DNA from: JADKCL01 sp031415375
GTDB lineage: Bacteria; Bacteroidota; Bacteroidia; J057; JADKCL01
Length of the DNA stretch: 48,665 bases
NCBI GenBank assembly: GCA_031415375.1
Contig: JANORP010000010.1
Location: forward strand, 1 to 48,665
Direction of reading: 5' to 3'
The first letter of the stretch is position 1, and every line of letters begins with the position of its first letter. The notes beneath the pieces were generated by a model. It was not told the DNA's origin. It searched no databases and saw nothing but the letters and a program-made list of their open reading frames with translations. The position numbers and the translations under genes are program-made. This document shows, piece by piece, positions 1-7,300 of the stretch.

Positions 1-50
1 ATATTTGAGCTACTGTTAAAGTTGCGGATAGTCATAAAAAAGATCAATGC

Positions 51-704
51 TCAGTTTTTGTTTTTGCGCCAATCTTCGTAAAGATAAGTTGCGAGCAAAC
101 CACTCACATTTTTGATCAGTTGTTTTGCCTCATGAGGCGTCGCGATATGGGTGTGGATAAATTCTCCTTCGCCATAGTGGCCGCCACGCTTCAGATGGTA
201 GGAGTTGATCTCATCGCGGTCCATCTCGATTTCGCATGAAAAAAAGTAACCCGCCTCGTCGAGCAGGCCTGGGGAGGAGTAGAGGCGCTCTTCGTTGTGC
301 AGGTGCAGCACGTCACGCGTAATTTGCATGCCAGTTTCCTCACTCACCTCGATCAGGGCGACCTCATAGGGATCGGTTTGGCTATCGCACATGCCAGCAG
401 GATGCTCATAAAACATCGCACCGTTGGCGACGCGGCGTTGACAGACCAAGAGCATAAATTCCTCGCGGGTCACGCGGTCGATGAGGCATGTGAGTACCGA
501 GACAAAATTGCCACGCAACATCACGATCGGCAGGATCGGATTGCCCTCGGGCGCTGTAGCATCGATTTTCACCAGCGAAAACAGGATCTCGCCATTGCGC
601 TTGCGAATTGTCGAGAGTTCTTCCAAGCCCCTCAGTTGCACACCATGGGTATTGAGGTCGCCTGCCCAGGTGCGGTATTTGAGGCTGTCTTCGAGCTTTT
701 GCAT
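51..704 (-). CDS. Nudix hydrolase (nucleoside-diphosphate-sugar pyrophosphatase-like)
   Basis: A 217-aa cytoplasmic Nudix-fold protein, probably hydrolysing a nucleoside diphosphate linked to a sugar or similar group. The Nudix box lies at residues 104-126. It keeps G104, the E119-V-S-E122-E123-T-G125 core that binds the divalent cation, and the closing hydrophobic residue, but the consensus Glu at box position 7 is T110 and the Arg at position 15 is I118. Roughly 100 residues precede the box, as in the ADP-sugar/UDP-sugar pyrophosphatase branch rather than the short MutT branch. The ATG at 704 is the only reasonable start. The gene is divergent from the effector-like gene at 1259. The substrate cannot be named. 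The two box substitutions mean activity should not be assumed. Confidence 0.85.
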   Translation of the reverse strand: MQKLEDSLKYRTWAGDLNTHGVQLRGLEELSTIRKRNGEILFSLVKIDATAPEGNPILPIVMLRGNFVSVLTCLIDRVTREEFMLLVCQRRVANGAMFYEHPAGMCDSQTDPYEVALIEVSEETGMQITRDVLHLHNEERLYSSPGLLDEAGYFFSCEIEMDRDEINSYHLKRGGHYGEGEFIHTHIATPHEAKQLIKNVSGLLATYLYEDWRKNKN

Positions 705-1141
705 TCTATTTCTTAGTTTCTAGCATCAAATTTAGCCTTTTTTGCCCAATTGCTTTGCCAGGCACGCTTCCGGTGTGTACGAATGCGTTCGGTGAATCTA
801 TACGCTACGCCACCCCTAATTATGATAACGCTACTCGCCAATCCAGCCAGCATCCATGGGACGCCAAGGGTGGGCTTTGCGAACCATTTCCTTTTCTTTT
901 TGAATGCTTACAAGATTCACAAATTGCGATGACGCAGCATGTAAATCAGGCAACCTTTCGTTGGCACACAAGCAATACTTTTTGGGGGGCCAAGGAAGAA
1001 GATATTCGGTCTTGTCCGCGATGTCCTGCATTCCGCTTTGCTCGACTTTCTCATCAATTCGATCTCCACTTCGCTTTCTATGAAAGCTATTCTATGTCCA
1101 GAATGCTGCTACAGAAACATATTTGAGCGATAAGGCAACTT
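705..1141. other. Intergenic stretch without a supported gene
   Basis: About 440 bases lie between the start of the Nudix gene and the repeat-bearing leader of the gene at 1259. Open frames exist on both strands (for example 755-1126 and 831-1031), but their predicted products show no signal peptide, domain or compositional sign of a real protein. No tRNA-like cloverleaf or strong terminator was seen. It presumably holds the Nudix promoter. Confidence 0.5.
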
Positions 1142-1242
1142 TATTTTGTTGTGTTGATAATTTTCATGTCCTACATCCCCTGAAATTCGTAAATTGACTG
1201 ATGTGTTTGCCAGTCAAAATATGCACTGGTATTTTGTTGTGT
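1142..1242 (+). promoter_or_regulatory. Repeat-rich leader upstream of the effector-like gene
   Basis: A 13-bp direct repeat TATTTTGTTGTGT occurs at 1142-1154 and again at 1230-1242. Between the copies an inverted repeat pairs TTGACTG (1194-1200) with CAGTCAA (1211-1217) around a 10-base spacer. The second direct copy ends 16 bases before the ATG at 1259. The layout looks like paired regulator or RNA-polymerase contact sites around a palindromic operator. No exact TAnnTTTG -7 box was identified, so the promoter assignment is an inference. Confidence 0.4.
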
Positions 1243-1258
1243 CTAAATCAATTGTCGT

Positions 1259-2866
1259 ATGGCTGATCCAAAAACCCCTGCTCGGGAGCAATCGTCACAA
1301 TCAAACGAAAAATCCAATTTCTTGGAAGGTGGGAGCACGATGAAATCGACCACCCCGCCGAGCTTCAATCTCACGGCAGGCCCCATCCAGACCAAGGGCA
1401 TTGCGCAATTGAAGGCGATTGATTATGAGCCTTATGTCAAAAAAGTCGTCCCCATTTTTCAAGAAATCCTCAAATGGAAAGATAATTTTTTTGGCGTCAA
1501 TGAAGAATACAAGGCTGTCAAAGGAGCCGAGATCGGCAAGATCATTCAGGAAGTACAAGCGGCTGGCGGCAAGACCTCAGAATTTTTGGATGAGGTAAAA
1601 TTGAGCTTGGGAGGTGATGCAGCCTTTAGGGCTTTGACGGAGACGATGAATGATATCGGCCTGACTTTTGCCTTGGAAGGGGCGACCAGTATGCGAATCA
1701 AGAATTTGACCGAAGGAGAAATCAAAACTGCAGGTGGCGGTCAGGCATTTTCCATCCGCTCGAGTGCCAGTGCAAAGGATAAGTCCAACGTGTTGGGAGA
1801 CCTGAACCATAGCATGGAAGATTTGGGGCCGGTAGTCCATAGCACGTATGAGCAGGAGACAAAGACACAATTTGTCGGAATACGCATCCGTAAGGAAGGG
1901 CTGCCAAATATCAAATTAGCAGGAGGCAAGACACTCAAGGATTTGCCTGATATTGTCTGGATAGGAATGGGTGGGTTGCGGATGACGGTCACTTGGGATT
2001 TGTTTCTAGAGCAACTCACCAATTTTGACACGATGACCACGGGAATGCCCATCACCGAGAAGCTCACCAAGCTCCGACAGTTTGGGCAAAAAGCGGATAT
2101 GGGGAAGCAGATGGATTCTGAGTTGGGAACCAAAGCCAAGGCCTACGGGCCGTTTTATGAGGAAAGCCGTGGTAGCTTCTCCAATATTTACCAGATGTTA
2201 AAGGAAGCCGATCAAGTCGAAACACCTATGGGAGTTGTGGATATGCATCACTTCTTGATTGCATTGGAATCCTATCAAAAGAAAAACAAGGATGTCGTCC
2301 TTGATCCCTATTGGGTCACTGTGGGTAAAATGCAGGACGTCGGTTCCTTTGCGGGAAATATTGGCGCTGCAGCCGCAGATTTTCTCGTCAAAGGATCTAA
2401 AGATTATGAGACCTCGGTCGGCGTTGGTGCCACCGACGAGGAGCGAATGAAATTTTATTACAGAACGCGCACGACCGAAGCGGAGCTGCTAGGTGAGTTG
2501 GATGGTTGGGGTGCACTCCCCGCCCTTGAATCGGGCAAGGTTTCGACATTGACAGAGTTGATCAAATCCTATTACGGTGGCGCACCGGTTGCTGGTGGCG
2601 CCAAAAAAGATCATCCGCGTAAGGCAGCTTTGCAAGGCTTTATGAGCAATTATGGGCTTACCTCAGACGGTAGTACGCTCAACAATGCTGCCAACGTGGA
2701 AATAATTTACAAAATCAACTTGACCTTTGCTGAGGGTTGGTGGCGCAACCGTGAGGGATTTTGGGCCTCGACAGATCCCAAAGACTTGAAGGTGCCAGCC
2801 AAAAAGATGACCGAGTGGTTTCTAGATTTCCTAAGTGCCCGCGCGAAGGAATATGGTGTTTACTAG
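1259..2866 (+). CDS. Orphan secreted-effector-like protein with eCIS/DUF4157-type leader
   Basis: A 535-aa protein without a Sec signal peptide. The first ~45 residues are polar and disordered-looking and contain PPSFNLTAGPIQ at residues 33-44. This resembles the short leader found at the N-terminus of many Bacteroidota DUF4157 and contractile-injection-system-associated cargo proteins. No DUF4157 HExxH-type domain is visible. The body (about 50-535) is soluble and mixed alpha/beta, with a Gly-rich segment near 155-165 and a GVVDMHHFLIALE segment near 325-337. It could be a toxin/effector or a structural cargo. The ATG at 1259 is used; an internal ATG at residue 28 would still leave the leader motif intact. 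No eCIS sheath, baseplate or spike gene is in the window, so the link rests on the leader only. Enzymatic function not recognised. Confidence 0.6.
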   Translation: MADPKTPAREQSSQSNEKSNFLEGGSTMKSTTPPSFNLTAGPIQTKGIAQLKAIDYEPYVKKVVPIFQEILKWKDNFFGVNEEYKAVKGAEIGKIIQEVQAAGGKTSEFLDEVKLSLGGDAAFRALTETMNDIGLTFALEGATSMRIKNLTEGEIKTAGGGQAFSIRSSASAKDKSNVLGDLNHSMEDLGPVVHSTYEQETKTQFVGIRIRKEGLPNIKLAGGKTLKDLPDIVWIGMGGLRMTVTWDLFLEQLTNFDTMTTGMPITEKLTKLRQFGQKADMGKQMDSELGTKAKAYGPFYEESRGSFSNIYQMLKEADQVETPMGVVDMHHFLIALESYQKKNKDVVLDPYWVTVGKMQDVGSFAGNIGAAAADFLVKGSKDYETSVGVGATDEERMKFYYRTRTTEAELLGELDGWGALPALESGKVSTLTELIKSYYGGAPVAGGAKKDHPRKAALQGFMSNYGLTSDGSTLNNAANVEIIYKINLTFAEGWWRNREGFWASTDPKDLKVPAKKMTEWFLDFLSARAKEYGVY

Positions 2867-2925
2867 GGCTGAAATGATTGTGCCCCGCTGAATCCTGGAT
2901 TTTCTCAAAAGTGCCGTCGTTCAGG

Positions 2926-3159
2926 TTACGCCAACCTTCCGATCACTTTAAATTTCGCGAAGACCTCTTCATTGTGCGGTGCGTCGGGCAGTTCTGGGGT
3001 CAGGTCTTGGCCCGCCCAATGCTCATAATGTCGGCCATTGCGCCACATGCGGCTTTCGGTCACATCGTAAATCAGTCCTTTGTAGGCGATCCATATCTCG
3101 TCCCTGTCCTGTCCGTTGCGCAGGCCGAGTTGGGAACGGGTGTAGGTGGGGAGAGACAT
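2926..3159 (-). CDS. Cytochrome b5-like heme-binding mini-protein
   Basis: A 77-aa protein covering a single cytochrome b5-like fold. It opens with a segment ending IWIAYKGLIYDVTES, typical of the first strands of this fold. It has a His pair in GRHYEHWAGQDLT (H44, H47) and a second His in DAPHNEEVF (H62), the expected axial-ligand positions. It has no signal peptide or membrane anchor, so it should be a soluble cytoplasmic heme or small-ligand binder, or an electron carrier. Short stand-alone b5-like proteins of this size are common in Bacteroidota. It lies downstream of asd on the same strand, separated by a heptamer-repeat hairpin, so co-transcription is doubtful. The partner is unknown. 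Confidence 0.8.
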   Translation of the reverse strand: MSLPTYTRSQLGLRNGQDRDEIWIAYKGLIYDVTESRMWRNGRHYEHWAGQDLTPELPDAPHNEEVFAKFKVIGRLA

Positions 3160-3180
3160 TTTTTGGGGTTGTGATCGATT

Positions 3181-3275
3181 TTAGTTAGTAGTTAGTAGTT
3201 AGTAGTTAGCAGTTAGCAGTTAGCAGTTTGGGAGTACCTCCCACAACTGCTAACTGCTACTTGCTAACTGCTACC
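3181..3275. repeat. GTTAG(T/C)A heptamer array folding into a long hairpin
   Basis: Six perfect 7-mers stand in a row: three GTTAGTA (3184-3204), then three GTTAGCA (3205-3225). After GGGAG-TAC-CTCCC (3230-3242), the array continues in inverted orientation as four degenerate TGCTA-type units (3248-3275). Allowing one bulged base, the arms pair for more than 20 bp. The right arm overlaps the asd stop codon (3271-3273), so the asd transcript would fold straight into this structure. It may act as terminator, mRNA stabiliser or expandable repeat. There is no T-run of classical length. Confidence 0.85.
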
Positions 3276-4275
3276 TCTTTCCGTATTCCATTTGGATTTT
3301 TGCGTGCACGATGTATTGTGCGATTTGGACGGCGTTGGTGGCGGCGCCCTTGCGTAGGTTGTCGGCGACGACCCAGAGGTTGAGGCTGCGCGGTTGGCTC
3401 TCGTCACGACGGATGCGGCCCACGAAGACTTCATTGCGGCCGTGAGCCTGCAATGGGGTAGGGTAGTGGGCCTTGCTGGGATCGTCGATCACGATGACCC
3501 CGGGCATGGCTGCGATGAGTGCTTTGGCCTCGGCGAGCTCAAATTCCTGGTGAAACTCGATGTTGATGCTCTCGCTGTGGCCTGCGCGCACAGGTACGCG
3601 CACCGCAGTAGCTGTGAGCGCAATGCTTTGGTCACCCAGGATTTTGCGGGTTTCGTGGACCATCTTCATTTCCTCACGGGTGTAGTCATTGTCCAGGAAA
3701 ATATCGCAATGCGGCAAGACATTCATGTCGATTTGGGCAGGGTAGGTTTTGGGGCTATCGATGCGGGCGCGCTCGTCGAGCAGTTGTTGCAAGGCAGCCT
3801 TGCCAGTGCCGGTCACGCTTTGGTAGGTCGAGACGACCACCCGCTTGATGCCGTAGGCCTTGTGCAGTGGGGCGAGTGCCATCACCATCTGGATGGTGCT
3901 GCAATTGGGGTTGGCGATGATTTTGGCATCGCCGATGGCGGATGCATTGATCTCCGGGACCACGAGTGGCACGCCAGGCTCCATGCGCCAAGCGGAGCTG
4001 TTGTCGATCACCACGCAGCCGATGGCTGCAAATCGTGGTGCATGCTCGCGGCTCGTGGCACCGCCAGCTGAAAAGAGGGCGATGTCGGGGCGCATAGCCA
4101 GCGCATCGTCCATGCTCACCACGGGATAGTCATGGCCTTGGTAGGCGATGACTTGCCCAACGCTATTGGCTGAGGCGACCAGGATCAATGCAGACAGCGG
4201 AAAGTTTTCCTCCGCCAAGACCTTGAGCATTTCCCTGCCTACCAACCCTGTTGCTCCCACAACTGCGACTTTCAT
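3271..4275 (-). CDS. asd: Aspartate-semialdehyde dehydrogenase
   Basis: A 334-aa cytoplasmic enzyme that reduces L-aspartyl-4-phosphate to L-aspartate 4-semialdehyde with NADPH. This is the branch point to lysine/diaminopimelate, threonine and methionine. The N-terminal nucleotide-binding loop GATGLVG is at residues 7-13. The catalytic Cys is C125 in ANPNCSTIQ, and the active-site His is H233 in VRAGHSESINIE. Length is normal for the family. The ATG at 4275 directly precedes the glycine-rich loop, so the start is secure. The stop codon sits inside the heptamer-repeat hairpin. The gene is divergent from the giant secreted protein, with a ~70-base shared promoter region, and there are no other lysine/threonine genes nearby. 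Confidence 0.96.
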   Translation of the reverse strand: MKVAVVGATGLVGREMLKVLAEENFPLSALILVASANSVGQVIAYQGHDYPVVSMDDALAMRPDIALFSAGGATSREHAPRFAAIGCVVIDNSSAWRMEPGVPLVVPEINASAIGDAKIIANPNCSTIQMVMALAPLHKAYGIKRVVVSTYQSVTGTGKAALQQLLDERARIDSPKTYPAQIDMNVLPHCDIFLDNDYTREEMKMVHETRKILGDQSIALTATAVRVPVRAGHSESINIEFHQEFELAEAKALIAAMPGVIVIDDPSKAHYPTPLQAHGRNEVFVGRIRRDESQPRSLNLWVVADNLRKGAATNAVQIAQYIVHAKIQMEYGKR

Positions 4276-4346
4276 AAATTCAGGATATCTTAAATTTCGT
4301 GGCCTCTAAAATCTTCGTAAATTACGGGCTAAAGTTACGGAAAATA

Positions 4347-7300
4347 ATGCGGAGACTGCGATTTCTACTTTCTTGCCTCCTTTGCTGCGTATATAGTTTT
4401 GTATCCGGTCAGTTCAATGACACTTTCACCGATGGCAATTTCAACGCCAGCCCCGGGTGGGCAGGCGACATTGTCGAATGGGAGGTCTTGGCGAATGAGC
4501 TTCATTTGAACAAGCCGGGGCCGCAAGTCGCCAGCGATACCTCCTATCTGAGTACACAGAGTGCCGCAATTTGCACGGGCGTTTGGGAATTCAATACCCG
4601 CGTCACCAACAACCCCTCGACGGTGAATTACTTGGAAGTCTTCTTGACATCTGATATTCCCAATGTCAAAGGATTGGTGAATGGCTATTGCCTCCGCATC
4701 GGCTATTCCAGTGGCACTGTGACCCTGCATACAGTGACCAATGGCGCATTGTCAGCCTCCTTGTATGCAATCCCTGCGGCGACAGCCCCCAATATCATCA
4801 CCGCCAATGCGAATGCGCGGATCCGAGTCACGCGCACAGGTGCCGGGATTTGGAATGTGTTTTTGGACAATACGGCTGCCAACGGCACCGCCTATGTCTT
4901 GCAAGGGACTGCGACGAGTTTGTTGTACACCAATTCCAGCTATTTTGGGGTCTGGACCAAGTTTTCATCGACCCGTTTCAATTGGTGCTTTTTCGACAAT
5001 TTCGTTGTGACGGGGACCGCCTGCCCAGATACCACCAAGCCCACCGTGGTTTCCGTCATCCCCAACACCACCAGCACTGCGACGGTTACATTTTCTGAAA
5101 GAGTTGGCTTGGCCACGGCACAGACGGCCAGCAATTATTTGCTCAACTATGTGACAAGTCCTGCCACGGCCACGGTTGTCGTCGGGGATACGACGAAGGT
5201 CAATCTGAACTTTGGCGCGGCTGTCTTCAGCAATTGCGGTCAGGACTTGATGCGGATCCTGAACGTGCAAGACCGTGCAGGGAATGCCATGGTCACCGAT
5301 ACCTTGCCGTCAGTTTATTTTGTGCCTGGAACTGCTGTGTATAAATCGGTGCTCTTTTCTGAAGTCATGCCCGACCCATCGCCAGCCCCTGCTTGCGTGC
5401 CAGCCTTTGAGTACGTCGAGATTTACAACCGCAGCAACTTCCCCGTCGATCTTCTCAACTGGAAATATGTGAATGGCGGCATACGCACGATCAGTGCGGT
5501 GAGTTATCCGCTCTGCCCTGGCGAATATGCCACGCTGTGCGCCAATGCGACCAACTTCGGGGGCTATCCCAATGTGATTCAAGTGCCTTCGTTTGGGACA
5601 TTGCTGAATACCAATGATGAAATGGGTTTGAGGAGCGCCTCCAACGTGCTCGTCGATACGCTCGGCTATGTCGATACTTGGTACCAAAGTGCCGTGAAAG
5701 CAGCTGGTGGATGGTCGCTGGAATTGATCAACCCCAACGATACCTGCTCGGGTTCCAGCAACTGGATCGCTTCCAATGATGCCTGCGGCGGTACCCCATC
5801 GGCGCAGAACTCGGTTTATTCAATTGTGCCTGATGTGACGGCACCGAGCATCGTCTCGATCACGGTGACGGGACAGAGCAATTTGTTGGTGTGTTTTGAC
5901 GAAAGCCTTGATCTTGTCTCGGCCAACACAGCCAGCAATTATTTCGTGAATCTTGGATTGGGTACACCGACCTCAGCTGTCGCTGCGCCTCCCGGCTTCA
6001 ATTGCGTTTCGCTGTTCTTTTCTGGGGTCATCAATCCTTCGGTTGTTTATACCCTCACCGCGACCAACGTTGCCGATTGTCATGGCAACACCGCTCCAAC
6101 GAGCGGACAATTCCTTGTTTCAGGCCCCGCTGCACCGCGTGCCTTGATCATCAACGAGATCTTTTTTGATCCCGACATCAATGCCACCAATCTGCCCAAT
6201 GTGGAATATGTGGAATTGTACAACCGTAGCAGCAGCACTTATGATCTCGCTGGGTGGAAGTTTCGTGATACGGGTTCGCCACAAACCCTGCTCAATTATC
6301 TGATCGCTCCGGGTGAATATGTGATCCTTTGTGACGAGGCCGACACAGCGGCTTACAGTGGATTGCCCTATTTGGGAATGCCCAGTTGGCCCTCCTTGAA
6401 CAATACTGGCGACGACCTTGGGCTGCGCGACAACTTCGGTAACCTCGTGGACAGCGTCGAATACCTTGCCCCACTTTGGTACCATGCTCCCAGCAAAGAA
6501 GATGGCGGCTGGAGCATAGAGCTCATCAACCCCAATGATTCCTGCAATACCACCAGCAACTGGGCAGCCTCTGTCGATCCCGATGGCGGCACGCCAGGCG
6601 CGGTCAATTCGATCAATTCTACGGCACCTGACCTTGTCCCTCCCTCCATCGTAGGGGTGACGATTCTCACCGCCAACTCGGTACAAGTGTGTTTTGACGA
6701 AGGTTTGGATTTCACTTCGGCGAGCACAGCTGCATTTTACAACGTCCCGGGATTGGGTGTGCCTACCAGCGCAACGCCATTGGCACCCAGCTATCAGTGT
6801 GTCGATTTGGTGTTTGGCAGCAATATCGCCTCAGGAATCGTTTATACCCTCACAGCGACAGGCGTGCAGGATTGCCCCGGCAATACTGCGCCCACGAGTG
6901 GCTCATTTTTGCAATCTGGTCCAGCATTGCCGCGTGCGGTCATCATCAATGAAATATTTTTTGACCCCGACACCAATGCCACCAATCTCCCCAATGTAGA
7001 ATACGTGGAGCTGTACAACCGTGGCAATGTACCATTTGACTTGGCCGGATGGAAGTTTAGGGATACTGGCTCCCCCAAAACGCTCACGGGCTATGTGCTC
7101 CTGCCGGGCGATTACCTCATCTTGTGCAATGAAGATGATACGGCGGCCTATACAGGTTTGCCCTATCTAGGACTCAGCTCATGGCCCTCGCTCAACAATA
7201 CAGGCGACAACCTGAGCTTGCGCGATCCATTCGGCAACCTGGTGGACAGCGTGGAATATACGACCGCTTGGTACCATGACGCCAATAAAGACGGGGGAGG

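Noticed and set aside
755..1126. Plus-strand frame between the Nudix and effector-like genes
   Set aside because: No domain or signal, random-looking composition, and competing frames on the other strand.
3184..3225. Heptamer array considered as a CRISPR or VNTR coding repeat
   Set aside because: Units are 7 bp with no spacers, no cas genes are near, and the array lies outside reading frames. Kept as a hairpin repeat only.
3394..4071. 225-codon plus-strand frame over asd
   Set aside because: It is the complement of a well-supported enzyme gene, and its His/Asp/Val-rich composition is typical of a shadow frame.
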